Shown here: positions 26,535-35,055 of the stretch, in pieces
Layout of the letters: each line of letters begins with the position of its first letter
Position numbering within the stretch: the first letter of the stretch is position 1
NCBI GenBank assembly: GCA_018268675.1
Contig: JAFDWB010000024.1
Location: forward strand, 1-51,846
Source: Actinomycetota bacterium
Lineage (GTDB): Bacteria > Actinomycetota > Thermoleophilia > Solirubrobacterales > 70-9
Direction: 5' to 3'
DNA length: 51,846 nucleotides
Notes under the pieces: generated by a model
The model's database searches: none
Told to the model about the DNA's origin: nothing
The model's input: only the letters and a program-made list of their open reading frames with translations
Made by a program: the position numbers and the translations under genes

Positions 26535-27908
26535 ATGCCGGTAGCGGCGCCGCGGGCGCTCGCCTTCGAGACGCTGCGGGAGACGTTCGAGCGCGGCGCC
26601 CACACCGAGCTCGCGTTCCGGGCCGGGGCGGAGCGCCTCGGTCTCGCCGGGCGCGACCGGGCGCAGGCGCAGCGGCTCGCCTACGGGTCGGTGCAGCGGC
26701 GGGGCACCGCCGACGCGGCGATCGAGCGGCTCTCGGGTCGCGCGATCCGCCTCCTCGACCCGCCGGTGGCCGCGGCGCTGCGCCTCGGTCTTTATGAGCT
26801 GCTCTTCGCCGACGGGACGCCGGATCACGCCGCCGGCGACCAGGCGGTGGAGCTGGTGAAGATCGCCAAGGCGGCGCACGCGTCCGGCTTCGTCAACGCG
26901 ATCCTGCGGCGGGCGGCGCGCGAGCGGGAGGAGCTGACCGAGGCGCTGCTCGGCGACGATTCGACTCCCGAGGCGGCCGCGGTCGCGCACTCGGCGCCGC
27001 TCTGGCTGGCGCGGATGTGGTGGGAGGAGCTCGGCGGGGAGAGCGCCCGGTCGCTCCTCGCCGCCGCCAGCGAGCCTGCCGAGGTGGCGATGCGGGCGGT
27101 GAGCGCGGAGGCGCGGGCCGACCTGGTGGCGCGGCTGCGCGGCGAGGGCGTCGAGGCGTCGCCGGCGGGCGGGGGCTGGCCGCTGGCGGTGCCCGAGGCG
27201 ATGACCTTCGCGGGCCGGGTCGGGGACTCGGTGCCGGCGCTCGTCGCCGAGGGCGCGCTGACGCCGCAGAGCCGCGGCTCGGCCGCCGTGGTCGAGGTCC
27301 TGGATCCGCGGCCGGGGGAGAGCGTGCTCGACCTCTGCGCCGGGCCGGGGATCAAGACCGGCCAGATCGCCGCCCGGATGGAGGACCGCGGCCACGTGAT
27401 CTCGGTCGAGCTCGACCAGCGCCGCGCCGCCGAGATCAGCGCCCAGGCGAGCCGCCTCGACCTCCACGGCGTCTCGGTCTTCGAGGGGGACGCGACCTCG
27501 CTGTCGCTTCCGGAGGGCTTCGACCGCATCCTCCTCGATGCGCCGTGCTCGGACCTCGGCACGCTCGCCTCCCGCCCCGACGCGCGCTGGCGCAAGACGC
27601 CGCGGACGATCGAGCGGGTGGCGATGGTGCAGGAGCGGGCGCTCCTCCACGCGGCGAGGCTGCTGCGGCCGGGGGGCACCCTCGTCTACTCGACCTGCAC
27701 GATCTCGCGGCGCGAGAACGAGGACCGGATCGCGGCCCTGCTCGAGGCGGTCGCGGCGGGGCTGGTCCCGCCGCTCGAGCTCCACGACCTCGGCGCCCGC
27801 GCGCCGGGGCTCGCCTCACCGCACGAGCCGCGCACCCTGCAGCTGCGCCCCGACCGCGACCGCACGACCGGCTTCTTCATCGCCCGCCTGGGGCGGCCGG
27901 CCGACTGA
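26535..27908 (+). CDS. rsmB: 16S rRNA (cytosine-C5) methyltransferase RsmB
   Basis: SAM-dependent RNA methyltransferase with an N-terminal NusB-like domain. 457 residues. The NusB-like part covers about 1-140 (ARALAFETLRETFERGAHTE ... FVNAILRRAARER); the SAM site is VLDLCAGPGIKTGQIAARM at about 258; the two catalytic-site cysteines are in DAPCSDLGTLASRPD and YSTCTISRREN. Its ATG follows the fmt stop by 10 nt (GAGGG between), so it belongs to the def-fmt-rsmB operon, a common gene order. Confidence 0.94.
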   Translation: MPVAAPRALAFETLRETFERGAHTELAFRAGAERLGLAGRDRAQAQRLAYGSVQRRGTADAAIERLSGRAIRLLDPPVAAALRLGLYELLFADGTPDHAAGDQAVELVKIAKAAHASGFVNAILRRAAREREELTEALLGDDSTPEAAAVAHSAPLWLARMWWEELGGESARSLLAAASEPAEVAMRAVSAEARADLVARLRGEGVEASPAGGGWPLAVPEAMTFAGRVGDSVPALVAEGALTPQSRGSAAVVEVLDPRPGESVLDLCAGPGIKTGQIAARMEDRGHVISVELDQRRAAEISAQASRLDLHGVSVFEGDATSLSLPEGFDRILLDAPCSDLGTLASRPDARWRKTPRTIERVAMVQERALLHAARLLRPGGTLVYSTCTISRRENEDRIAALLEAVAAGLVPPLELHDLGARAPGLASPHEPRTLQLRPDRDRTTGFFIARLGRPAD

Positions 27909-27925
27909 GTCGGCATCATTGACCG

Positions 27926-28165
27926 ATGCCCGAGGCCCGAAGCGGCAGCAGCGTCCTCGACCGGGCCCCGTGCCCGCACTGCGGCGAGCCCTGGCTGCGC
28001 CCCACCCAGCTCCCCGGCCGCCTGCGCTGCGTCAACTGCCTGAGCCGCTTCGAACTGGTCTCCCAGTGCCCCGAGTGCGGCGAACACCAGACGATCGCCC
28101 GGATGACCCACACCGCCGACATGCAGTGCCAGATGTGCGGCGCGTCGATGCTCAAACCGACCTGA
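27926..28165 (+). CDS. Small double zinc-ribbon protein
   Basis: 79 residues. Four CXXC pairs, CPHC, CVNC, CPEC and CQMC, form two zinc ribbons; the rest is short and polar, with no other domain. Similar small zinc-ribbon proteins often follow rsmB/rpe-type genes in actinobacteria, but I do not recognise a function; nucleic-acid or protein binding is the general expectation. It lies 17 nt after rsmB and may be in the same transcript. A palindrome follows its stop. Confidence 0.75.
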   Translation: MPEARSGSSVLDRAPCPHCGEPWLRPTQLPGRLRCVNCLSRFELVSQCPECGEHQTIARMTHTADMQCQMCGASMLKPT

Positions 28166-28174
28166 GATGTCGAC

Positions 28175-28211
28175 GGGCCGAAAACCCGTCAGATAGTCCG
28201 GTTTTCGGCCC
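28175..28211. repeat. 12-bp-arm palindrome between zinc-ribbon gene and rpe
   Basis: Perfect arms gggccgaaaacc / ggttttcggccc (28175-28186, 28200-28211) with a 13-nt loop that includes GATAG, the loop motif of the class IV hairpins. It may terminate the upstream transcript, and it lies 6 nt before the rpe -10 box, so it may also act as an operator. Confidence 0.75.
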
Positions 28212-28217
28212 ATCGAT

Positions 28218-28223
28218 TAGCGT
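28218..28223 (+). promoter_or_regulatory. Probable -10 box of rpe (leaderless)
   Basis: TAGCGT ends 7 nt before GTG 28231; the same hexamer precedes aroA. Confidence 0.45.
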
Positions 28224-28230
28224 GCGCGCG

Positions 28231-28917
28231 GTGAGTGAGCGCTTTCGGGAGTTGATCGCCGCCCCGCGGGTGGCGCCGTCGATCTTGTCGGCCGACTTCG
28301 CGCGGCTCGGGACGCAGGTCGAGGAGGTGATGGCGGCCGGGGCGCGGGTGATCCACGTGGACGTGATGGACGGGCATTTCGTGCCGCCGATCACGATCGG
28401 GCCGCTGGTCGCGGGCGCGATCGCCGATCTGGTCCACGACGCGGGGGGCGCGATCGACGTCCACATGATGATCGAGGCGCCGGAGCGCCAGATCGAGGAG
28501 TTCGCCAAGGCCGGGGCGGACTCGATCACCTTCCACGCCGAGGCGACCCCGCACGCCAACCGCACCCTGACCGCGATCCGCGACCTCGGCTGCTGCGCCG
28601 GCGTCGCGATCAACCCCGGCACCCCGGTCGAGGCCGTCGCCGAGCTCCGCGACCTCGCCGACCTCGTCCTCTGCATGACCGTCAACCCCGGCTGGGGCGG
28701 CCAGTCCTTCATCACCGGCTCCGGCGACAAGGTCGAACGCCTTCGCCCTCTTGTCGGCACCGCCAAGATCGAGGTCGACGGCGGCATCGACGCCGAGACC
28801 GCCGGCCCGATCGCCGCCGCCGGCGCGTCCCTCTTCGTGGCCGGTTCCGCGATCTTCGGGGCGGACGACCCGGCGGCGGCGTACCAGGCGATCGCCGAGG
28901 CCGCGGGCGCGTCTTAG
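28231..28917 (+). CDS. rpe: Ribulose-phosphate 3-epimerase
   Basis: Interconverts ribulose 5-phosphate and xylulose 5-phosphate in the pentose phosphate pathway; feeds both erythrose 4-phosphate for DAHP and ribulose 5-phosphate for riboflavin. 228 residues from GTG 28231. TIM-barrel blocks: VAPSILSADFARLG, VIHVDVMDGHFVPPITIGP, IDVHMMIEAPERQI, DLVLCMTVNPGWGGQSFI and KIEVDGGI, containing the metal-binding His and Asp residues. Upstream ORF extension through the palindrome is not supported. Confidence 0.95.
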   Translation: MSERFRELIAAPRVAPSILSADFARLGTQVEEVMAAGARVIHVDVMDGHFVPPITIGPLVAGAIADLVHDAGGAIDVHMMIEAPERQIEEFAKAGADSITFHAEATPHANRTLTAIRDLGCCAGVAINPGTPVEAVAELRDLADLVLCMTVNPGWGGQSFITGSGDKVERLRPLVGTAKIEVDGGIDAETAGPIAAAGASLFVAGSAIFGADDPAAAYQAIAEAAGAS

Positions 28918-28949
28918 GGGCGGCTGGCGCCCGAAGGTGAAAGGGACGC

Positions 28950-28999
28950 GGCCGTCTCGGTCACGACCCTGGCAGGCTGTGGCCGTGGCCGAGACGGCC
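28950..28999 (+). repeat. Class I hairpin (conserved loop), first copy
   Basis: Arms 28950-28964 and 28985-28999 pair over 15 positions (one G-T). The loop contains ggcaggctgtgg (28971-28982), identical to the loop of 51604-51659 and, on the other strand, of 29474-29533. The arms are unrelated to those of the other two. Confidence 0.85.
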
Positions 29000-29051
29000 G
29001 GGTCCGTGGGAGAGGAAGGGCCCGCACGGTGCACCAGGTGCGCCCACCCGA

Positions 29052-29096
29052 TGAGTTCGCAGAAACCCGCGCGATGCGCGGCAAACTGCGAACTCA
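29052..29096. repeat. Class IV palindrome, first full copy
   Basis: Outer arms tgagttcgcag / ctgcgaactca (29052-29062, 29086-29096); inner stem ccgcgc/gcgcgg (29067-29072, 29076-29081). The outer arms and AAACCCGCG core are the same as at 44303-44353. Confidence 0.88.
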
Positions 29097-29213
29097 CCTG
29101 GGGCGGGACGCCGGGTGCGGAGGAAGGGTCGCGGGGGAGTCACGGGACTCGCACGGGGGCGCCACGGGTCCGTCACCGAAGTGGGACTTCGCCGCCGTCA
29201 GGGGGGCGCCCTC

Positions 29214-29263
29214 CGTCCAGCTGTTCCTTATGCCGACCAGTCCGGCAAAAAGAACAGCTGACG
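29214..29263. repeat. Class III palindrome, decayed copy
   Basis: The left arm cgtccagctgttc (29214-29226) pairs with gaacagctgacg (29252-29263) with one bulged C. An inner stem, gccg/cggc (29232-29235, 29243-29246), has replaced the A copy's apex. Confidence 0.75.
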
Positions 29264-29322
29264 GGGGTCGGCCGGGGGAAGGGCAGGTCCGTCACCCTTC
29301 CTCCCGACTTCCTCAGACGTCG

Positions 29323-29380
29323 GGGACACGCTGCAAGGATTTGGGTCGCCAGAGCGACACAAATGCTTGCAGCGTGTCCC
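29323..29380. repeat. Near-perfect 27-pair palindrome with CAGA apex
   Basis: The outer 15-bp arms gggacacgctgcaag (29323-29337) and 29366-29380 are perfect. The stem continues through atttg/caaat and gtcgc/gcgac, interrupted by only two single mismatches, to a four-base apex at 29350-29353. Copy A has no hairpin at the equivalent place (about 6100). Confidence 0.88.
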
Positions 29381-29473
29381 GGGGCCTCGATCCCGGCCTT
29401 CAGACCGCACGGAAGTGTGACGTCCCCGGCATCCTCGTGGCGAACCCGTGCCCTCTTCCCCACGCACCCCTCA

Positions 29474-29533
29474 CGTCCCGGGCGCCTCATGGGGGTCACA
29501 GCCTGCCAGGACCCCCATGAGGCGCCCGGGACG
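29474..29533 (-). repeat. Class I hairpin (conserved loop), second copy, opposite orientation
   Basis: Perfect 23-bp arms (29474-29496, 29511-29533; starts cgtcccgggcgcc). The loop 29497-29510, read on the minus strand, is cctggcaggctgtg. Copy A has only the short palindrome cgtcc-ca-ggacg (6200-6211) here. Confidence 0.9.
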
Positions 29534-29591
29534 GACCTCGGACGGCCGCACCGGCCCCGAACCCCGCCCGTCCGGGCCCCTCAGTCACCCC

Positions 29592-31397
29592 CTACAGCCT
29601 CCGCCCCCGCGCGATCAGCGCGCCGGTCACCTCCTGGAGCCAGGCCTTGGCCTCGGGGTCGAGGTCGGTGAGTTCGGCGCGGCGCTCGCACCAGGCGGCG
29701 AGGGCGCGCCGGCCGCCGACGGCGACCAGGTCGGTGCTCGTCACCGCGTAGCGGCCGTCGGCCAGGGCGGCCATCGCGCCGACGTCGTCGCGGCGGCTGC
29801 GCAGGAGGGCGACGACGGCCACGCCGTCGATCTCGGCCGGCGTCTCGGGGTCCTCACCCGCCCGCAAAGGCCGCACCGAGAAGACCTGCGAGGCCGCGCG
29901 GCGGGGGAGGGGCGGCGGCGCCGGCTTGCCGATCGGGCCCTTCACCCAGCGCTCGGTCTCGCGCTCGACCGCGTCGCGGAGGTCGCCGCGGACGAGGATG
30001 TGGAGCTCGTCGCCCTCGCGGAGCTCGGTCGAGCCGCGCGGCGCGATCGCGTGGCCGTCGCGCACGATCACGTTGACCAGCGCCTCCCGCGGCAGCTCCA
30101 GCTCCCGCACCCGGTGCCCGGCCGCGGCCGCCCCCGGCGGCAGGCGGAAGGCGACCACGTCGCCGCCCATCTCCCTGATCCGCCCCGACTCGAAGAGTCG
30201 CTGCGGCAGCGCCGGCTCGTCCGTGGTCAGGCGCAGGCGCTTGGCCAGCGGCTCGAAGCTCGCCCCCTGCACGAGGGTCGAGGTGACGACGACGAAGAAG
30301 ACGATCGCGAACTCTTCCTCGCCGCTCCGCACCCCGGCGACGACCGGGAAGGTGGCGAGCCAGATCGGCGTCGCCCCGCGCAGCCCGGCCCAGCCGAGCA
30401 TCAGCTTCTCGCGCACGTTCAGCGGCGAGAAGACGGTCGCCGCGAAGGTCGCGATCGGGCGGGCGAGGAAGATCAGCACCGCCGAGAGCGCCAGCCCCTT
30501 GCCTGCGACCCCGCCCAGGTCGCCGGGGAACACCAGCAGCCCGAGCAGGATGAAGAGGCCGATCTGCGACACCCAGCCCAGCCCCTCGTGGAAGGAGACG
30601 ACGCTGCGCTTCGCCGGGATCGGCGCCGAGCCGAGCGCCAGCGCGGTCAGGTAGACGGCGAGCAGGCCGGAGCCTCCCGCGACCTCGGAGAGGCCGTAGG
30701 CGAGCGCCGCCGCGGCGATCGTCGCCACCGGATAGATCCCGTCCGAGGGCAGCTCGATCCGGGTGATGACCCAGACCGCCACCCGCCCCAGGATCAGCCC
30801 GACGACGATCCCGACCGCGATCTTCAGCGCGATCAGCCCGAGCATGTCGGCCGCCCCGTAGCCCGGCTGCTGGATCCATTCGATGAAACCGATCACGAGC
30901 AGCAGGGCGACCGGGTCGTTCATCCCCGACTCGCCCTCGAGCGAGCGCGCCAGCCGCTTCTCCAGGGTCGAGTTGCGCAGCACGGCGAAGATCGCGGCCG
31001 AGTCGGTGGCGGCGATCGCGGCGCCGACGATCATCCCTTCCAGCCAGGTCAGCCCGAAGATCCATTTCGCCGCGACCCCCGCCAGCAGCGCCGTCGCCAG
31101 CGTCCCCACGGTGGCGAGCGAGGCCGCCGTGCCGAGCACCGGCCGGATCTCCGACCACCCCGAGGTGAGCCCGCCCTCGAACAGGATCAGCACCAGCGCG
31201 ATCGTCCCCAGCGTCCGCGCCAGCTCCGTGTTGGCGAAGTCGATCCCGCCGATGCCTTCCGAGCCGGCGAGCATCCCCAGCGCCAGGAACAGCAGCAGCG
31301 CCGGCACCCGCACCCGGTCGGCGAGCAGCGCCCCGGCGATCCCCGCCGCCAGGAGGACCCCCGCGACCAGGATCAGGACGGCGTCGTGGTGGCCCAT
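29592..31397 (-). CDS. CPA1-type potassium/proton antiporter with C-terminal RCK_C domain
   Basis: Integral membrane exchanger of K+ (or Na+) for protons, 601 residues. About 12 hydrophobic segments occupy residues 5-390; the antiporter core includes LVLILFEGGLTSGW, VGAAIAATDSAAIFAVLR and LEGESGMNDPVALLLVIGF, with the ion-binding aspartates. The C-terminal 200 residues are cytoplasmic: an RCK_C (TrkA-C) domain (VVAFRLPPGAAAAGHRVREL ... EGDELHILVRGD) and a further domain as in NhaP2/CvrA. The stop is at the edge of repeat copy B. Assignment to the NhaP2-like K+/H+ group is by resemblance. Confidence 0.88.
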   Translation of the reverse strand: MGHHDAVLILVAGVLLAAGIAGALLADRVRVPALLLFLALGMLAGSEGIGGIDFANTELARTLGTIALVLILFEGGLTSGWSEIRPVLGTAASLATVGTLATALLAGVAAKWIFGLTWLEGMIVGAAIAATDSAAIFAVLRNSTLEKRLARSLEGESGMNDPVALLLVIGFIEWIQQPGYGAADMLGLIALKIAVGIVVGLILGRVAVWVITRIELPSDGIYPVATIAAAALAYGLSEVAGGSGLLAVYLTALALGSAPIPAKRSVVSFHEGLGWVSQIGLFILLGLLVFPGDLGGVAGKGLALSAVLIFLARPIATFAATVFSPLNVREKLMLGWAGLRGATPIWLATFPVVAGVRSGEEEFAIVFFVVVTSTLVQGASFEPLAKRLRLTTDEPALPQRLFESGRIREMGGDVVAFRLPPGAAAAGHRVRELELPREALVNVIVRDGHAIAPRGSTELREGDELHILVRGDLRDAVERETERWVKGPIGKPAPPPLPRRAASQVFSVRPLRAGEDPETPAEIDGVAVVALLRSRRDDVGAMAALADGRYAVTSTDLVAVGGRRALAAWCERRAELTDLDPEAKAWLQEVTGALIARGRRL

Positions 31398-31424
31398 CCA
31401 GGGACCCTATGGAAGCGGCGGACG

Positions 31425-32831
31425 CTAGACGTTCTCGTCCATGATCGCCAGGCGCGCCTCGAGCTCCTCCGGGGAGCCGGGCAAGGGCGTGTCGCCCTCG
31501 TGGGCGTGCGGATGGCGGTACACCCAGTAGAGGAGCGAGAAGAGCACGCCGGCGGCGAGCAGGAAGCCGAACTCGACCCGGCGCTGCTCGTTGGCGACCA
31601 GGGGGACGAAGTTCCAGGCGATGAAGAGGGCGGCGCAGGTGATCCAGCGGGCCGCGGCCCGGCGCACCTGGCCCTGGGCGACGCAGGCCTGGTTGAGGGT
31701 CACCGAGGCGAGGTAGAGGCCCATCCCGAAGGTCACCAGGAGCAGGCCGAGGCGGTCGTAGGTGAATTTCTTGCCGAAGGCGATCTGCATGCACTTCGGC
31801 CCGGCGATCAGGACGACCACCGCCACCAGGGCGGTGAAGGCGACGATCCCCAGCAGCACCATCTTCACCGTGTGGCCGAATTCACGGTCGCTGTCGGGAT
31901 CGTCGGAGGCGTGGAGCCGGGTGAGGTGGGGGAGGATCGAGGTCGAGACCGACTGGAAGAGCTGCAGCGGCGCCCGCGCCAGCATCAGCACGTTGAAGAT
32001 GAAGCCCGCCTCGGCGGCGCCTTGGAGGCCGCGGATGATCAGGGGCCCGGCGTTCAGGAAGGCCTGTTCGGAGAACATGATCAGGAGGACGGCCGCGGCG
32101 AAGCCGCCGCCGTGCCGGAAGGAGAACTTTTCGTCCGGCGCCTCAACCGCCTTGGCGCCGGGCGCCGCCGCTTTCTCTTTCTGCGCCCGCCGCGCGAACG
32201 CGAACGGAACCACCAGCAGCGAGAGCGCGGGCGCCGCGGTGATCCCGATCGCGACCGCGCCCTGGCCGCTGAGGACGCTGGCCGCGACCAGCACCGCGAA
32301 GATCGTCCGGAAGCACGATTCGGAGAGGATCAGCGCGACGAAGAGCCCGAACCGCTGTCGGCCGGCGAGGAAGCCGCGGGCGAAATAGCTCGCGGCGTAG
32401 AAGAGGACCGAGGTGAAGAAGACCCAGTAGAGGGTTTCGTTGCCCTCCAAAAGGGTGTTCTGGATCGGCCCGCGCAGGGCCAGCGCCAGCACCGTGAAGA
32501 GCAGCGAGAGGCCGAGCTGGATCAGCGAGGCGACCCGCATCGGCTCGCTCAGCGACTGCCCTTTCTCGATCCGCTCGGAGATGTGGCGGCTGAGCAGCTG
32601 TTCGATCGGCCGGTAGAGGGTCGAGATCGTGATGAAGACCGCCGACCAGAGCACCGTGATCTGCCCGTAGTCGGTCTTCGACAGGGTGTGGGACGCGATC
32701 AGGAAGTAGGCGTAGGTGATGACCCCGGTCAGCCCGACCCCGACCGCCAGGAAGCTCGCCGTCTTGCCGTAGTCGGCCGAGGCGGAGGCTTTGCCCTCGC
32801 CCTCCGGCGTGTCGCCGTTCTGCGAGCTCAC
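31425..32831 (-). CDS. MATE/Wzx-like polysaccharide flippase family membrane protein
   Basis: 468 residues with roughly 12-14 membrane segments and a short acidic C-terminal tail. The pattern (LSKTDYGQITVLWSAVFI, a small loop ending RHISERIEKGQ, YAASYFARGFLAGRQRF, PLIIRGLQGAAEAGFIFNVL) is that of oligosaccharide-lipid flippases of the MOP superfamily. It overlaps the GT2 gene downstream of whose stop it starts by 4 nt, so glycosyltransferase and flippase are translated together, suggesting export of a lipid-linked glycan. The substrate cannot be deduced. Confidence 0.8.
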   Translation of the reverse strand: MSSQNGDTPEGEGKASASADYGKTASFLAVGVGLTGVITYAYFLIASHTLSKTDYGQITVLWSAVFITISTLYRPIEQLLSRHISERIEKGQSLSEPMRVASLIQLGLSLLFTVLALALRGPIQNTLLEGNETLYWVFFTSVLFYAASYFARGFLAGRQRFGLFVALILSESCFRTIFAVLVAASVLSGQGAVAIGITAAPALSLLVVPFAFARRAQKEKAAAPGAKAVEAPDEKFSFRHGGGFAAAVLLIMFSEQAFLNAGPLIIRGLQGAAEAGFIFNVLMLARAPLQLFQSVSTSILPHLTRLHASDDPDSDREFGHTVKMVLLGIVAFTALVAVVVLIAGPKCMQIAFGKKFTYDRLGLLLVTFGMGLYLASVTLNQACVAQGQVRRAAARWITCAALFIAWNFVPLVANEQRRVEFGFLLAAGVLFSLLYWVYRHPHAHEGDTPLPGSPEELEARLAIMDENV

Positions 32832-33886
32832 TCGTCGACCACTTCGGTCGGCGCCTCGGCGGGCGGCGTCCCGTGGAGCTTCGTCGGCGCCTCCGAGGCG
32901 GCCGGCCGGTCGCTGCCCTTTTCGTAGTGCGAGGGCGGCACGCCGAGCGCCAGCTCGATCCGCCGCACCCGCTCGAAGATCCGCTGCGTCATCACGCGCT
33001 GCCCGGCCAACAGGTCGCCGATCACGCCGAGGGCGAAGAGCACGACCGCGGTGATCATCAGCACCGCGCCGAGGATCAGCGACTGGATGTGGCCGCGCGA
33101 GTTACCGTTGAAGATCGCGTCGATCAGGAACGGCAGCCAGGCGATCAGCGCCAGCACCGCGACGGCGATCGCCGCGGTGACGAAGGCTCGCAGCGGCTCG
33201 TAGCGCGCGTAGATGCGCAGGATCGCGGGCGCGTTGCGGCGCACGTAGTCGCCGGTCGACCCGGCGAGGCGCGACTCGCGCGTCTGCGGGTTGGTCCCGA
33301 CCGGCACCTCGTCGACCGCGACCAGCATCTTCCCCGCCTGCACGAGGCTCTCCAGCGTGTAGGTGAAGTTGTCGACCACCGAGAGCTGCAGCGCCGCCTC
33401 GCGGTTGTAGGCGCGAAAGCCGGAGGTGGTGTCGGTGACCTCGGTGTTCGACACCCGCCGCACCACCCAGCTGCCCCAGTGCTGGAGCTGTTTCTTGGCG
33501 TCGGAGAAGTGCTCGATCCCGGCCACCTGGCGGTCGCCGACCACCATGTCGGCCTCACCCGCGAGGATCGGCGCGACCAGCCTGGCGACGTCGGCGCCGG
33601 CGTACTGGTTGTCGGCGTCGGTGTTGACGACGACGTCGGCGCCGAGCTTGAGGCAGGCGTCGAGCCCCGCCTGGAACCCCGCCGCGAGCCCCTTGTTGTT
33701 GGTCAGCCGGACGATGTGCTCGACCCCGCATTCGCGGGCGACGTCGACCGTGCGGTCGGTGGAGCCGTCGTCGATCACCAGCAGCTCGACCGTGTCGAAG
33801 CCCGCGACCGAGCGCGGCAGGTCGGCGATCGTCGCCGCCAGCGTCTCTTCCTCGTTCAGGCAGGGGATCTGGATGATCAACTTCAA
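32828..33886 (-). CDS. GT2 family glycosyltransferase (DPM1/GtrB-like) with membrane anchor
   Basis: 352 residues. GT-A fold start IIQIPCLNEEETLAATI, nucleotide-sugar block LLVIDDGSTDRTVDVA, and the metal motif in VVNTDADNQYAGADV at about residue 92. Two hydrophobic segments at about 235-260 and 275-300 anchor the protein. It probably transfers a sugar to a polyprenyl phosphate. First gene of the minus-strand envelope group, divergent from ribD; only 56 nt separate them. Confidence 0.85.
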   Translation of the reverse strand: MKLIIQIPCLNEEETLAATIADLPRSVAGFDTVELLVIDDGSTDRTVDVARECGVEHIVRLTNNKGLAAGFQAGLDACLKLGADVVVNTDADNQYAGADVARLVAPILAGEADMVVGDRQVAGIEHFSDAKKQLQHWGSWVVRRVSNTEVTDTTSGFRAYNREAALQLSVVDNFTYTLESLVQAGKMLVAVDEVPVGTNPQTRESRLAGSTGDYVRRNAPAILRIYARYEPLRAFVTAAIAVAVLALIAWLPFLIDAIFNGNSRGHIQSLILGAVLMITAVVLFALGVIGDLLAGQRVMTQRIFERVRRIELALGVPPSHYEKGSDRPAASEAPTKLHGTPPAEAPTEVVDE

Positions 33887-33929
33887 GGGGAAGCCCTCAA
33901 AATACGCAGGCCGGGGGTCAGAGCGGAGC

Positions 33930-33935
33930 TAGAAT
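33930..33935 (+). promoter_or_regulatory. Probable -10 box of the rib operon (leaderless)
   Basis: TAGAAT ends 7 nt before TTG 33943. There is no room for an FMN riboswitch in the 56-nt gap. Confidence 0.5.
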
Positions 33936-33942
33936 CACCTGA

Positions 33943-35055
33943 TTGACCAGTCAATCAACCACACCAGGCGACTCTAAGTATCTGCGAAAGGCGCTCGCGC
34001 TGGCCGAGGGGGGCCGCGGCCGGGTGAGCCCGAACCCGCTGGTCGGGGCGGTCCTGGTCCGCGACGGGGAGGTTATCGGGGAGGGCTTCCACGCCGAGCT
34101 CGGGGGGTTGCACGCCGAGCGGGCGGCGCTCGCGGACGCGGCGCGCCGGGGCGAGGACGCGGGCGGGGCGACGATGTACGTGACGCTCGAGCCCTGCGCC
34201 CACCACGGCCGCCAGCCGCCTTGCGTCGAGGCGATCCTCGCCGCCGACCTCGCCCGCGTCGTGATCGCGAGCGACGACCCGACCGCGAAGGCGGCCGGTC
34301 GGGGGCCGGAGGAGCTGCGGGCCGGCGGCGTCGCGGTGGACGTCCTCGACCCCTACGGCGAGATCGCCGCCGCGGCGCGCCTGCTCAACCAGCCCTTCCG
34401 CAAGCACGGCCGCAGCGGCCTGCCCTGGGTGCTCTGGAAGACCGCGATGTCGCTCGACGGGCGTACCGCGACCCCCGAGGGCGCCTCGCCCTGGATCTCC
34501 GGCGAGCGCAGCCGCGAGCTGGTCCACGTCTGGCGCGGGGAATGCGACGCGATCGCGGTCGGGATCGGCACCGTGCTCGCCGACGACCCGCTGCTGACGG
34601 CACGCCTCGGCGAAGCGCGCCAGCCGGTCCGCGTCGTCTTCGACTCCGATGCCCGCCTGCCGCTCGACTCCCAGCTGCTGGCGACGACGGACGAAGCGCC
34701 GGTGACCGTCGTCCACGCCCGCGAGGCCGACCACGGCCGCCTCGAAGCCCTGCTCGCCGCGGGCGCCGAGACGATCGCGGCTGCCGGCCGGACCCCCGCC
34801 GAGCGGGCGACCGCGGCGCTGGCCGAGCTCGGCCGCCGCGGCCTCACCAGCCTTCTGCTGGAGGGCGGGGCGACGCTCGCCGCCGCCTTCGCCGCCGCCG
34901 AGGAGATCGACGAGGCGCGCGTCTTCGTCGCCCCGCTGGTCCTCGGCGGGCCGGCCGCCGCGGAGGTTCCCGTCGCAGGGCTTCAGGGAACCCTCGTCGG
35001 GGCCGAGACGGTAGGGGAGGACACTTTGATCCGAACCCGATTCAAGGAGTGGTGA
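33943..35055 (+). CDS. ribD: Bifunctional riboflavin biosynthesis deaminase/reductase RibD
   Basis: Deaminates and then reduces the pyrimidine intermediate of riboflavin synthesis. 370 residues from TTG 33943. The deaminase domain (1-150) has the zinc site HAERAAL and [11 protein letters not shown]; the reductase domain (155-370) has [36 protein letters not shown] and [13 protein letters not shown]. First gene of ribD-ribE-ribBA-ribH. Its TGA overlaps the ribE ATG by one base (TGATG), and AAGGAG within its end serves ribE. Confidence 0.95.
   Translation: MTSQSTTPGDSKYLRKALALAEGGRGRVSPNPLVGAVLVRDGEVIGEGFHAELGGLHAERAALADAARRGEDAGGATMYVTLEPCAHHGRQPPCVEAILAADLARVVIASDDPTAKAAGRGPEELRAGGVAVDVLDPYGEIAAAARLLNQPFRKHGRSGLPWVLWKTAMSLDGRTATPEGASPWISGERSRELVHVWRGECDAIAVGIGTVLADDPLLTARLGEARQPVRVVFDSDARLPLDSQLLATTDEAPVTVVHAREADHGRLEALLAAGAETIAAAGRTPAERATAALAELGRRGLTSLLLEGGATLAAAFAAAEEIDEARVFVAPLVLGGPAAAEVPVAGLQGTLVGAETVGEDTLIRTRFKEW

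Larger units (their letters stand above)
28923..29591. repeat. Convergent intergenic repeat, copy B, packed with hairpins
   Basis: 674-nt gene-free stretch between rpe (+) and the antiporter gene (-). It shares ordered blocks with 5884-6259 (see that entry), but is longer because it carries additional palindromes at 28950-28999, 29052-29096, 29323-29380 and 29474-29533. The shared class III hairpin is at 29214-29263. A small extra stem, cgaagt/acttcg, is at 29177-29191. No protein-coding gene is recognised. Confidence 0.65.

Noticed and set aside
28950-29533. Integron attC sites
   Set aside because: Foldbacks with variable arms resemble attC in outline, but no GTTRRRY/RYYYAAC boxes and no integrase or cassette genes are present.
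28923-29591. CRISPR array
   Set aside because: Repeats are few, unequal in length and palindromic with unequal spacing; there are no regular spacers and no cas genes.
29448-32927. Open plus-strand frame of more than 1,100 codons opposite the antiporter and flippase genes
   Set aside because: Arg/Asp/His-rich shadow of two well-supported minus-strand membrane-protein genes.
33887-33942. FMN riboswitch before ribD
   Set aside because: Only 56 nt between divergent genes, too short for an RFN element.
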